A stretch of DNA of 64,000 bases, from positions 62,001 through 126,000 of the forward strand of contig SVQK01000056.1 of the NCBI GenBank assembly GCA_015065385.1. Direction: 5' to 3'. Positions 19,242 to 27,338 of this stretch are shown here, one piece after another (within the stretch, counting starts at the first letter, position 1; every line of letters begins with the position of its first letter). The position numbers and the translations under genes are program-made. A model generated the notes under the pieces. It was not told the DNA's origin. It saw nothing but the letters and a program-made list of their open reading frames with translations, and made no database searches. This DNA comes from Oscillospiraceae bacterium. Lineage in GTDB: Bacteria > Bacillota > Clostridia > Oscillospirales > CAG-272.

Positions 19242-21377
19242 ATGAAGAAAGTTCTTTCCATCCTCCTCGTGGCTCTGATGGCTCTTGGTATGTCTGCGAA
19301 CACCTTCGCGCTGGACGCGTCCGAGATTCCGGACAACAAGAACTTCAAGCCCATCGAGGAACTCGCTCCGGACGCCCTCGGCGATATGTTCGGGGACTCC
19401 TATCCGTACTCGGTCGATTACGAATGGCCGCCCGTCAAGGATGGCGACATCATCAAGGGCACCGTCGTATCCTCCTACAGCGACAGCGGCGAACACTGCT
19501 GGTCCAACGGCACCGACAACGCTTCCAAGGCGTTTGACGGCGACACCACCACCTTCTTCGACCCCTACATCGGCGGTAACGGCGAGCACACCTTCTCCTG
19601 GTGCGGCCTGCTTCTCGATCAGCCCTATGAGCTGACCGAAGTCCGTATCTGCAACCGTTCCGGTCAGGAAAAGAGAATCAGCGGCGCGGCGATTCAGGGC
19701 TCCAACGACAACGGCGAAACCTGGCACAACGTCGTTTACGTCGATCCCGCCATTTACGGCACCGTCGGTCTTCTGACCAACGACTACCACGTCTTCACTC
19801 CTTCTCCGGTTCAGGAGTACATCGACGCGAACCTCCAGTACATGAGCGAAGAACAGGCTGACTTCTCGGTTTACTGGGTCGGCACCGGTTCCTACAGCCT
19901 CTACCGCTACGTCGCGATCGAATCCGAGCACGGCGACTGCGCTGAGATCGAACTCTACGGCCATCCGAAGGAAGCTTATGTCGGCGATGAAAAGGCTATC
20001 GTCACCGCTGAGAAGAGCTCCGCTGACGTTTTCGTCGACGCGATCGACTACGTCGGCACCGCGAACGCCACGGTTGACGGCTCCGTTTCCGGTAAGGTCA
20101 TCGGCGGCGGCGGTTCCTACTCCGACGGTTCCAACCTCTACGCCGACGCGTGGGACGACAACGGCAACACCTTCTACGATCCTAAGAGCGCGGGTCCGGC
20201 CTGCTTCACCGGCCTTCTTGCCGATCAGGCGACCGTTCTGACCGAAGTCCGCGTCAGACCGCGTATCGACTGGTATGCCAGAACTGCCGGCGCCGCTATC
20301 CAGGGCTCCAACGACGGCGTGAACTGGACCACTCTTGCGAAGTACGAATACGTCGATCAGCTCCCCGCGGATGCTGAACAGGCGTATATCTCCAAGCCTG
20401 TTGAAGGCGCGGCTGCCTACTGGATGTTCCGTTATGTCTCCATCGGCTACGAAGCCGGTACGGACGCTGACGGAAACGCCTATGACGGCGCGACCCAGCA
20501 CGGCGACGTCGGCGATATCCTTCTCTTCGGTACTCCCGGCGAAGCTACCCTCGAATGGGAAGCTCCCGCCGCTGCTGCCGGTCCTGCCGTTCAGAGCACC
20601 GGCACCGGTTACGACGAAGCTGCCGCAGCTGCCGCCGCCATCGGTTCCAACCCGATCACCAAGTACGAGTTCGTTGAAGGCTCTACCACCTACTTCGGCG
20701 ACGAGAACCCCGGCAACCTGTGGGACGACGACGTCACCACCAAGTTCTGCACCGACGGTTACCCGGCATGGTCCGTTGCTTCCGTTGACGGCAAGTACAA
20801 GATCAACGGTATCATCATGGCCACCGCGAACGACAACTCCTCCTACAACGGCCGTTCCCCGAACAAGTGGACCCTCTACGGTTCTCTTGACAACGCCGGC
20901 TGGGATCCGATCGCTTCCGGCGACGAGACCTTCTTCGAAGAGACCGACTACACCTTCTATGTGACCTCCATTCCGGAGACCGCCGAGTACTCCTACTTCA
21001 AGTTCGAGTGCACGGAGACCGTTTCCGGGACCATGCAGGTTTCCGAAGTCGTCCTCTGCTCCGCTGACGCTCCTGCCGCTGCAGCTGCCGAGCCCGAGCC
21101 GGAACCCGAACCGGAACCGACCGTGGAAGAGGTTGCCGAGAACGCTGCTGAGAACGTGACCGAGGCTGTCGGCGAAGTCGTTGAGAACGCCGGCGAGGCC
21201 ATCGAAAACGCGGGCGAAGCTGTTGCCGAAGCCGCGAACAACGCTGTCGAAGGCGCTTCCAACGCTGTGAACAACGCGGTTGAAACCGCGAAGTCCGGCT
21301 GCGGCTCCTTCATCGGCGGCGGTCTGATCGTGATGGCTGCCATTCTCGGCTCCGCATGGATCTCCCGCAGAAAATAA
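19242..21377 (+). CDS. Secreted, membrane-anchored protein with three discoidin-like (F5/8 type C) modules
   Basis: 711 residues; start ATG 19242 behind GGAGG. A signal peptide (MKKVLSILLVALMALG, cleavage near ANTFA) is followed by three carbohydrate-binding-like modules at about 65-245, 275-445 and 465-605. Shared marks are a DGDTTTFFDP/DDDVTTKF strand, AAIQGSNDNGETW or AIQGSNDGVNW, and closing AEIELYG/DILLFG. After a Pro/Glu spacer comes an alanine-rich amphipathic stretch (ENAGEAIENAGEAV), then SGCGSFIGGG, a hydrophobic helix and a terminal SRRK. It should sit on the cell surface and bind glycans. Unlike its neighbours it favours GCT, GGT, GTT and CGT codons, suggesting very high expression. 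No catalytic domain was seen. Confidence 0.85.
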   Translation: MKKVLSILLVALMALGMSANTFALDASEIPDNKNFKPIEELAPDALGDMFGDSYPYSVDYEWPPVKDGDIIKGTVVSSYSDSGEHCWSNGTDNASKAFDGDTTTFFDPYIGGNGEHTFSWCGLLLDQPYELTEVRICNRSGQEKRISGAAIQGSNDNGETWHNVVYVDPAIYGTVGLLTNDYHVFTPSPVQEYIDANLQYMSEEQADFSVYWVGTGSYSLYRYVAIESEHGDCAEIELYGHPKEAYVGDEKAIVTAEKSSADVFVDAIDYVGTANATVDGSVSGKVIGGGGSYSDGSNLYADAWDDNGNTFYDPKSAGPACFTGLLADQATVLTEVRVRPRIDWYARTAGAAIQGSNDGVNWTTLAKYEYVDQLPADAEQAYISKPVEGAAAYWMFRYVSIGYEAGTDADGNAYDGATQHGDVGDILLFGTPGEATLEWEAPAAAAGPAVQSTGTGYDEAAAAAAAIGSNPITKYEFVEGSTTYFGDENPGNLWDDDVTTKFCTDGYPAWSVASVDGKYKINGIIMATANDNSSYNGRSPNKWTLYGSLDNAGWDPIASGDETFFEETDYTFYVTSIPETAEYSYFKFECTETVSGTMQVSEVVLCSADAPAAAAAEPEPEPEPEPTVEEVAENAAENVTEAVGEVVENAGEAIENAGEAVAEAANNAVEGASNAVNNAVETAKSGCGSFIGGGLIVMAAILGSAWISRRK

Positions 21378-21395
21378 TTCCGAACCATGAGTTCA

Positions 21396-21433
21396 TCGGG
21401 GAAGGCTTCACGGCTTTCCCCGACTCTTTTTTA
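21396..21433 (+). terminator. Terminator after the discoidin-like gene
   Basis: TCGGGGAAGGC pairs with GCTTTCCCCGA (one mismatch or wobble) and is followed by CTCTTTTTT. The T-run ends only two nt before the ATG of the next gene. Confidence 0.92.
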
Positions 21434-21435
21434 TC

Positions 21436-22212
21436 ATGTATCCTTACGAACTGTTTTTCGGCGTGACGCTCTACGAGGTTTTCATCGTGCTGGGCATCTT
21501 CGCCGCGATGCTTCTGTATCGCCGGTTTTCCGCGCGCGCGGGACTGTCGCCGAAACTGCACAATCTGGTGATCCTCTCGGCGACCTTCTCCGTTGTGACG
21601 GGGTATCTCTCGGGCTATCTCTTTCAGGCCGTGTACGACTTTCTTGCCGGGAAGCCCTTCGTTCTGAACGCGGAAACCGGCTCCACCTTCCTCGGCGGCT
21701 TCATCGGGGGATTCGCGGTTCTTCTGGCCGTTTACTTCGGAGCGGGGCGGATCCTGTTCCGTGAGAGCCGGGAACACCTTGTCCGCTTTTCCGACGTGAT
21801 GGACGGTCTGGCGGTTTCTGTTCCCCTCGGCCACGGGTTCGGACGGATTGGCTGTCTCATGGCGGGCTGCTGTTACGGACTGCCCTCGGATCATGGGATC
21901 TTTTTCCGCAATATCGGGTATAAGGCCATCCCGACCCAACTGTACGAAGCCCTGTTCCTCTTCGCGCTCTCGGCCTTTTTGTGGTTCCTTGTGAAGCGCG
22001 CTCCCGGTTTCGGGCCTGCCGTCTATTTTGCCTCTTACGGAATCTGGCGGTTTGGGATCGAGTTTTTCCGCGGAGACGACCGGGGCGCAACCGTTGTTCC
22101 GTTTCTCACGCCGTCCCAGCTTGTGTCCGCGCTCCTTGTGCTCGCGGGGGCAGTTCTGGCCGTTGTTCGGCTCATGAAAAAAGAGCGTGCGGGGGGAGGG
22201 ATCGGGACGTGA
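21436..22212 (+). CDS. Prolipoprotein diacylglyceryl transferase-like membrane protein
   Basis: A 258-residue membrane protein of the Lgt superfamily with about seven helices. The Lgt-type core is LGHGFGRIGCLMAGCCYG (about 136-153), with the invariant His/Gly/Arg pattern and the Asn/Cys region. QLYEALFLF and the C-terminal GIEFFRGDDRG match the later Lgt motifs. Lgt transfers diacylglyceryl to lipobox cysteines; the GCCYG form is common in clostridial paralogues whose substrates are less certain. The ATG at 21436 lies directly at the end of a terminator T-run with no recognisable ribosome site, and no other in-frame start lies between it and the upstream stop. The stop overlaps the next start. 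Confidence 0.8.
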   Translation: MYPYELFFGVTLYEVFIVLGIFAAMLLYRRFSARAGLSPKLHNLVILSATFSVVTGYLSGYLFQAVYDFLAGKPFVLNAETGSTFLGGFIGGFAVLLAVYFGAGRILFRESREHLVRFSDVMDGLAVSVPLGHGFGRIGCLMAGCCYGLPSDHGIFFRNIGYKAIPTQLYEALFLFALSAFLWFLVKRAPGFGPAVYFASYGIWRFGIEFFRGDDRGATVVPFLTPSQLVSALLVLAGAVLAVVRLMKKERAGGGIGT

Positions 22213-22988
22213 AACCGCGTGACTTCCGGATCCCCGTGATCGGCGCGGCGGTGCTGATTCTGATTCTCGAGATCGTCTCCCGGTCCGTTCCGACAGACGC
22301 GGTCTGGGTTCCGATGCTCGAAACGATCCTCACCCGTCTGGTCGGGGCGGTGGTGTTCGTCCCCCTGATCCGGCGGATGGGATACCGGACGCTCGGACGC
22401 GCGCAGAGGCATCCCGACCCGCTCGGAACCGGAGTTCTCGCCGCCGCGTGGATCGTCGCTTTGAACAATCTGCCCGCCGTGGGATTTTTGACCGGGAACG
22501 CGCGGGTGACGGCCGGGGGAGGCGTGATCGCGCTGTTCGCCGTGGAATGCGCCGCTGTGGGATGCTTTGAGGAACTGGCGTTCCGGGGCTTTCTCCTGCC
22601 GTTCTGCCTCGAGCGGATGCGGGGGAGATCCCGCGCGGTGTTCCGGGCCGCGCTTGTATCTTCGCTGATCTTCGGCGCGGTGCATCTGGTCAATCTGCTC
22701 TCAGGCGCGTCTTTCGGAGCGGTCCTCATGCAGATCGGGTATTCCTTCCTCATCGGCGGGATGTGCGCGGCGGTCCTCGTCGCGTCCGGTTCGGTCTGGA
22801 TGTGCGCCGCCGTCCACGCGGTCTACAATTTCTGCGGGACCCTGCTCTCCCGATTCGGGGAGGGGATCCGGTGGGACGCGCTGACCGTCGCGCTGACCGT
22901 CGTCCTCGGTCTCGCCGCCGCCGTGTTTCTTCTGTGGTTCCTCTGGAACGCGGAGGATCGGGGAAGCCTGACGGGAAAAACCGAATAA
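22209..22988 (+). CDS. CPBP family intramembrane protease
   Basis: A 259-residue, multi-helix membrane protein starting at GTG 22209 behind a GGGGGGAGGG site inside the end of the Lgt-like gene (4-nt overlap). The CPBP (Abi/CAAX) motifs are EELAFRGFLLP (about 117), the histidine in IFGAVHLVN (about 158) and a late AAVHAVYN histidine. Family members cleave prenylated or other membrane proteins, or act in bacteriocin self-immunity; the target is unknown. Translational coupling with the Lgt-like gene suggests a joint role in envelope protein processing. Confidence 0.87.
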   Translation: MKPRDFRIPVIGAAVLILILEIVSRSVPTDAVWVPMLETILTRLVGAVVFVPLIRRMGYRTLGRAQRHPDPLGTGVLAAAWIVALNNLPAVGFLTGNARVTAGGGVIALFAVECAAVGCFEELAFRGFLLPFCLERMRGRSRAVFRAALVSSLIFGAVHLVNLLSGASFGAVLMQIGYSFLIGGMCAAVLVASGSVWMCAAVHAVYNFCGTLLSRFGEGIRWDALTVALTVVLGLAAAVFLLWFLWNAEDRGSLTGKTE

Positions 22989-23024
22989 GCCGTTCTCGGG
23001 AGCGATCCTTTGAACGGCTTTTTT
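22987..23024 (+). terminator. Terminator after the CPBP protease gene
   Basis: AAGCCGTTC pairs with GAACGGCTT, followed by TTTT. It begins at the stop codon of the protease gene. Confidence 0.9.
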
Positions 23025-23034
23025 CCGTTCCGGA

Positions 23035-23940
23035 TCAGATCTTCCGGATGGGAAGCCGGATCTCGCAGTACCGCTCCATGTACCGGTTGTCGCAGTACCA
23101 GTGCGCGATCATCAATTCCGGTCCCTCCCGCAGTTCGTACCCTGAATCCGGGAGCCAGTTCGTCACTGCCTCCTGACGAAGCGGAATGTGCTTTGTCACA
23201 GGGTACTGACACCGCTCCGTTTCGCAGACGAGCCACAGCCCGCCCGGGATCTCGACGGGTTCCAGCCCGAGCTTGTCCGAAAGCTCCTCCCCGACGTATT
23301 CCGGGTTCCGGTGAACGCCGATCAGATCCTCGGGGACCGCTCCGGCGATATAGTAGTCGTAGCCGTCGTCCCCGAAATTCGTCATTACGCCGACCTGCGT
23401 GTCCGCGTCCTTTGCCATGCCCGCGAGCAGGAACTGCCCCAGGCGTGTTTCGCAGAAAAACGCCTTTTCCTGTTCCATTCGCTCCGACGGCAGCCCGGTA
23501 AACCGGCGTCTGAAGCCGAGCAGCCGGACCGGTTTGGTCTCTTCGATGCGATAGTTCATGATGGTTCCGCCTTCCAGTGTGAGTTTGAGGGACAGGCGGG
23601 AGAAGGATTTCAGCTTCGCCCCGCTCCTGCGCGCTTCGGAGGGGGAGATGCCGTGGAACGCCCGGAACGCCTTCGCAAAGCTGTCCGGGGAGTCGTATCC
23701 GTATTTGAGCGCGGCGTCGATGACCCGGATCTCTCCCTTCGCCAGCTCCGCTCCGGCCACAGTCAGCCGCCGCATCCGGACGTATTCCGCAAGGGTCATG
23801 CCCGACAGGATCGAGAAGATCCGGGCGAAGTGGGACGGGGAAGCGTAACTCCGCGCCGCCGCCTCCGCCGGATCGATTTCCCCCGCCAGGTTGTCCTCAA
23901 TGTAGGCGATCGAGCGTCCGATCCCGGTGATCCAATCCAT
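23035..23940 (-). CDS. AraC-type regulator with GyrI-like ligand-binding domain
   Basis: A 301-residue regulator. Two helix-turn-helix units of AraC type occupy about 1-105 (YIEDNLAGEIDPAEAAARSY, then VIDAALKYGYDSPDSFAKAF and FHGISPSEAR). The C-terminal half (about 130-301, from NYRIEETKPVRLLGFRRR) resembles the GyrI/SOUL-like effector domain of Rob/BmrR-type proteins that bind bulky hydrophobic compounds. The start is the ATG at 23940, seven nt after GGAGG; an ATG two codons upstream is too close to that site. It probably senses a drug-like or lipophilic molecule. Its targets are unknown. Confidence 0.9.
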   Translation of the reverse strand: MDWITGIGRSIAYIEDNLAGEIDPAEAAARSYASPSHFARIFSILSGMTLAEYVRMRRLTVAGAELAKGEIRVIDAALKYGYDSPDSFAKAFRAFHGISPSEARRSGAKLKSFSRLSLKLTLEGGTIMNYRIEETKPVRLLGFRRRFTGLPSERMEQEKAFFCETRLGQFLLAGMAKDADTQVGVMTNFGDDGYDYYIAGAVPEDLIGVHRNPEYVGEELSDKLGLEPVEIPGGLWLVCETERCQYPVTKHIPLRQEAVTNWLPDSGYELREGPELMIAHWYCDNRYMERYCEIRLPIRKI

Positions 23941-23968
23941 GTGCATCCCTCCTGTCCGCGGTTATTGT

Positions 23969-23997
23969 ATCATATCCGGCGCGGGCTGTCCCGACAA
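23969..23997 (-). promoter_or_regulatory. Possible promoter of the AraC-type regulator
   Basis: On the minus strand TTGTCG (23997-23992), 17 nt, TATGAT (23974-23969), in the gap after the sigma-factor gene. Confidence 0.5.
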
Positions 23998-24019
23998 ATC
24001 CGGCGAATCGGTGTCGGAT

Positions 24020-25558
24020 TCACGTTCGGAACTGGATGAGAACGTCGCAGGGGACGCCCGTCGGATAGGGAGGGAGGCGTCCGGATTTCACCGCGCAGTC
24101 CATCGGTACGGCGAAGAGGTCCCGGAAGGTCCAATAGACGGGAACCTTCGCGGATTCTGCCAGCTGATCCGGAAAGAGAGCGCGGTATCCCTCAGCGACA
24201 GTGAGCGCGCGGGAGACCGTTTCGTCCATGAGCGGCGAGAGGCAGCCGCGGCACAGCTCGTCAAAATCCGCTTTCTGCTCCAGCGTGAAGACGGGGAGCG
24301 TCAGGCGGAAGGTTCCGTCTGCGTTCCGGAGCGCATACCCCCGCGCCGCGCAGGCCGAGACCGATTCCGCGTCGTCCGATCCGCCTGAGAGAAAAATGTC
24401 CTCGCAGGCGTTGATCCACTCGTACCACATCATCGGCGCAAGCGGTACATTCCCGATCCCGCCGTAGGCTTCGTGGCGGAAACGCCCCTTTCCCATTCGG
24501 TCGTTCAGGCACCGATTTGAACGGATCCTGAGAACATTGGTATTCCCCCGGATCCCGATATACCCCCACCGCTGTCCGTCGTACATGATGGGAGCATCGG
24601 GTGAGGGCAGGGGATTCCATCGCTCGCGCACGACCTCGGAAGCGAGAAACCAGAAGAGATAGCAAAGACTTGTGTCCGAGCGGTCCCCCCGGTAAAAATC
24701 CAGCCGGTTCGCCGCGGAGGTGATTTTGTCCATCGCATCCGCAAAGCGATCCGCCATCGGCTCCATTGCGCGCGCCGCGTGTTCCCGGAACCAGAGGCGG
24801 GTTTTGTCGGTGAGGATCGGAAAGGCTGTCGCGTTTTTTCCCCGTCCGGTCTCTGTGAGCGCGTTCCGGGCAAGCAGGTTGGCGATCCGATCCTCGATGT
24901 AGTAAGCGGGAACGCCGGTGATCCGGGAGAGTTCCTCCGCGCTTCGCGGCACCTCGTAGCATTCGATCAGGATGTTTTTCGAGAGCGCGTCCCCGATGAA
25001 CACGGGCGGCCTCCCCGCGGCGTCCCCGTCCCATGTTCCGTAGAATTCGATCCGCATGTCCTTCGGTCTGAGGGCTGTTTCTTCCATGTTTTCGAGCTCC
25101 TTTTTCAGTTTCCGCCGCGCTTCGCTGAGCCGCCATGTGACGGTTCCCTCCGGAAGGGAGAGGCGCGCGGCGATGGATTTGACGGAAAGACCGTCGTAGT
25201 AGCGGAGGATCAGCAGTTCTCTGTATTCCCGGGACAGGCGGGCGACCCTCTCCCGAAGCGCGGCGTAGAGTTCTTCGGAATCCTCCCCGTCCTCCGGCGC
25301 TGCTATGTCTTCGGGCAGATCCAATGCATACAGGCTCCGCTCCCGCCCCATCCTGCGTCGGAACGCGCGGGTGACGTTTGCCGCCAGTCCCCAGAGCCAC
25401 GGCTCAAACCGGCTCTCGTCCCGCAGTTTCGGCAGATCGCACACCGCTGAGAGAAGGATTTCCTGCGACAGCTCTTCCGCTTCTATCATGGAAAAGGTTC
25501 GTTTCACCGCGTATGCGTACACCCGCCCGGCATACTCCTCAAGAATCTTCGGATCCAT
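24020..25558 (-). CDS. ECF-type sigma factor with large C-terminal winged-helix/sensor-like domain
   Basis: 512 residues against about 160-200 for a plain ECF sigma. Region 2 is at about 1-75 (EEYAGRVYAYAVKR, FEPWLWGLAANVTRAFRRR) and region 4 at about 95-155 (YRELLILRYYDGLSVKSIAARL, PEGTVTWRLSEARRKLKKEL). From about 165 on there is an unrecognised domain. It opens with IEFYGTWDG and contains a winged-helix-like stretch (RSAEELSRITGVPAYYIEDRIANLLARN) followed by about 250 residues with many Trp/Tyr/Arg. The start ATG 25558 is preceded by GGTGAGGAG. No anti-sigma gene is adjacent, so the C-terminal domain may control the sigma in cis. Its signal is unknown. Confidence 0.85.
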   Translation of the reverse strand: MDPKILEEYAGRVYAYAVKRTFSMIEAEELSQEILLSAVCDLPKLRDESRFEPWLWGLAANVTRAFRRRMGRERSLYALDLPEDIAAPEDGEDSEELYAALRERVARLSREYRELLILRYYDGLSVKSIAARLSLPEGTVTWRLSEARRKLKKELENMEETALRPKDMRIEFYGTWDGDAAGRPPVFIGDALSKNILIECYEVPRSAEELSRITGVPAYYIEDRIANLLARNALTETGRGKNATAFPILTDKTRLWFREHAARAMEPMADRFADAMDKITSAANRLDFYRGDRSDTSLCYLFWFLASEVVRERWNPLPSPDAPIMYDGQRWGYIGIRGNTNVLRIRSNRCLNDRMGKGRFRHEAYGGIGNVPLAPMMWYEWINACEDIFLSGGSDDAESVSACAARGYALRNADGTFRLTLPVFTLEQKADFDELCRGCLSPLMDETVSRALTVAEGYRALFPDQLAESAKVPVYWTFRDLFAVPMDCAVKSGRLPPYPTGVPCDVLIQFRT

Positions 25559-25621
25559 CCGCTCCTCACCGTCCTTTCGCCTGTAAAGTGTAAAAACATC
25601 CCTGTTCATTGGGTCGGAATC

Positions 25622-25650
25622 AAAAAAAGGGCGAAGATTTTTCACCCTTG
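25622..25650 (-). terminator. Terminator of the phosphoesterase gene
   Basis: On the minus strand AAGGGTGAA pairs with TTCGCCCTT (nine pairs, one G-U) followed by TTTTT. The hairpin includes the stop codon of the gene it ends. Confidence 0.88.
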
Positions 25651-26154
25651 TGCGATATTGCAGAGCAGTTTCCCGTCCCGGATCTCCAGCAGCGCGAAGG
25701 ACGCGCCGTACCACGAGCCCACCGAGCCCGGATTGATGCACCGCACCGATCCGCCCGCCGACCCGTCGATCTCGGAGTCGAAGGCCTCGTGCGTGTGTCC
25801 GAAGAGGAGCACGTCGGCCCCTTTTGCGATGGCGTAGTCCGCGGCCCGCTGGATCCCGCTCTTGACGGAGTGGCGGTGGCCGTGCATGAGAAGAAACCGG
25901 AATCCGCCGCAGTCCACGAGCTTTTCGTACGACCCGTCGTCGAGCAGGGCGTATCCGTCGCAGTTGCCGAGCACGCCCGCGTATCTCGGACCGGGGAACT
26001 TCTCCCGTAGCCTGTCAAAGTCGCGGATGCCGTCCCCGAGAAAGAACACCGCTTCCAGCTCCCCGGCGGAGGCGGGCGCGTTCAGATTGGCGCAGACGGC
26101 GGATTCCATAAGTTCGGTCTTGTTGTGGGAATCGGAAAAGACGAGAATTTTCAT
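25642..26154 (-). CDS. YfcE/MJ0936-type metallophosphoesterase
   Basis: A 170-residue calcineurin-like phosphoesterase. The metal-binding motifs are FSDSHN (D/H, residues 6-10), GDGIRDFD, GNCD (about 68), MHGHR (about 92) and GHTHEAF (about 118). This compact form is the YfcE/Vps29-like group of Mn-dependent phosphodiesterases with broad in-vitro activity. The start is the ATG at 26154, which fits the GGGAG site; an ATG two codons earlier is too close. It is divergent from the small genes at 26242. Confidence 0.92.
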   Translation of the reverse strand: MKILVFSDSHNKTELMESAVCANLNAPASAGELEAVFFLGDGIRDFDRLREKFPGPRYAGVLGNCDGYALLDDGSYEKLVDCGGFRFLLMHGHRHSVKSGIQRAADYAIAKGADVLLFGHTHEAFDSEIDGSAGGSVRCINPGSVGSWYGASFALLEIRDGKLLCNIAQG

Positions 26155-26241
26155 GATCATACTCCCAAAGCGGTGTCATAATGGCCGCGGCGCTCATAAG
26201 ATGGCAAAGGAAACCGTGAAGAAGGTTCGGGAGGTCGCGCG

Positions 26242-26457
26242 ATGCTGACGAAGAAGAATATCGATAAGATGCTGGAAATGCCCGACGACCGGCTGGCCGC
26301 CATGCTGAAGCTGACGCTGGCCGCCTCGGGTGCCGATACGACGCGGCTGAATCTGGACGGGAAGACGGTCCGGAAACTGCGGGCGGTCCTCGGCGAGGTG
26401 ACGGACGCGGATCTGGAACGGGCGTCTGCCCTGATGGAGCGGTATCGGAGGGGCTGA
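26242..26457 (+). CDS. Small hypothetical protein (71 aa)
   Basis: Not assigned. A 71-residue, mostly helical, charged protein (MLTKKNIDKMLEMPDDRLAAML; TDADLERASALMERYRRG) with no membrane segment. ATG 26242 follows GGGAGG with normal spacing. Its stop is one nt before the next start, so the three small genes 26242-27338 form one operon. The host-like codon use and tight packing make it real despite its size. Confidence 0.65.
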   Translation: MLTKKNIDKMLEMPDDRLAAMLKLTLAASGADTTRLNLDGKTVRKLRAVLGEVTDADLERASALMERYRRG

Positions 26458-26458
26458 C

Positions 26459-26899
26459 ATGGAGGACATCGGCGCGGCGGTGGAGCGCATCATGGCGGAT
26501 CCGGAGTTTGCCCGGATGGTGAAGGAACTGGGCGGAGACGGAGGGGATCTTATGGAAAAGCTGCCCGGCGTGATGGAGACGCTCGGTCCGATCCTCGGGG
26601 GAGCCGGACGGGGCGCGGATTCGCAGAACGGCGGAAAGAATCCCGACGAGTCCTCCGGGGCGGCGGAGAAACCTGCTCCGCACTCCCTCGCTCCGTCGAA
26701 CGGGGGAACCGAACGGTACAACCGGACGAACGCGGAACGGCTCTTTCTCGCGCTCCGTCCGTATCTCGGCGAGCGGAGGCGCGGGCTGGTGGACCGGTGC
26801 GTCTCGGTCATGAAGATGGGGGAGATCCTGAAAGCCGTCGGAATGACGCCGGGTTCGGGCGGATCCGCGGACGCGGGGAGGAGCGGCTTTGAGACTTGA
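26459..26899 (+). CDS. Hypothetical protein (146 aa)
   Basis: Not assigned. The N-terminal half (DIGAAVERIMADPEFARMVKELGG) is helical. The middle is Gly/Asn/Ser/Pro-rich and disordered, and the C-terminal part (AERLFLALRPYLGERRRGLVDRC, then VMKMGEILKAVGM) is helical again. No signal peptide. It is the middle gene of the small operon and overlaps the upstream region of the next gene. The pattern of a helix, a linker and a RPYL...R helix is seen in small clostridial proteins of unknown role. Confidence 0.65.
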   Translation: MEDIGAAVERIMADPEFARMVKELGGDGGDLMEKLPGVMETLGPILGGAGRGADSQNGGKNPDESSGAAEKPAPHSLAPSNGGTERYNRTNAERLFLALRPYLGERRRGLVDRCVSVMKMGEILKAVGMTPGSGGSADAGRSGFET

Positions 26900-26912
26900 G
26901 GAGGTGAGGGAC

Positions 26913-27338
26913 ATGTACGCGCGCAGCTTGTCGGGCCGAAGACGGAGCACGCCCCCTCCCGGATACAACGGAACGGCGTTCGGTACGGGTTCGGGCGCGG
27001 GACTCTCCGTTTCGTCGGCGCAGGACGACGGAGATCTCATGGAGAGTAAACGGCACACGCCCGAGGAATACCGCGCGGACCGCCCCGTCATCTTCCCGCC
27101 CGCCGGAAATCCCGCCCCGCCGTCCTTCCGCCCGGAGGAGGAGACGGACCGTCCTCTCGGCAGAAGCGTGGAAGGAAGACTCCCCGAGACGCTGACGGAT
27201 TTTCTCTCGGGACTCGAGGGAAAGATCGGCGCGGAGGAGGTGATCCTGCTCCTTGTGATGCTCCTGTTGTCCGCGGACGGGGCTGGGATCGAAACCCTCC
27301 TGTTAGGCGTGGTCCTTCTCGCCGGGCGCGGGGACTGA
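26913..27338 (+). CDS. Small protein with C-terminal hydrophobic hairpin (141 aa)
   Basis: Not assigned. ATG 26913 follows GAGGAGGTGAGG and is preferred over a TTG eight codons upstream. A Pro/Gly/Ser-rich segment (about 15-70) precedes an acidic helix and a strongly hydrophobic end, EEVILLLVMLLLSADGAGIETLLLGVVLLAG, two leucine-rich stretches joined by a short polar turn. This looks membrane-inserting. The last 36 nt overlap, tail to tail, with the gene on the other strand. Confidence 0.65.
   Translation: MYARSLSGRRRSTPPPGYNGTAFGTGSGAGLSVSSAQDDGDLMESKRHTPEEYRADRPVIFPPAGNPAPPSFRPEEETDRPLGRSVEGRLPETLTDFLSGLEGKIGAEEVILLLVMLLLSADGAGIETLLLGVVLLAGRGD

Noticed and set aside
26201-26248. A 15-codon frame overlapping the start of the small gene at 26242
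   Set aside because: No ribosome site and no supporting feature; probably chance.
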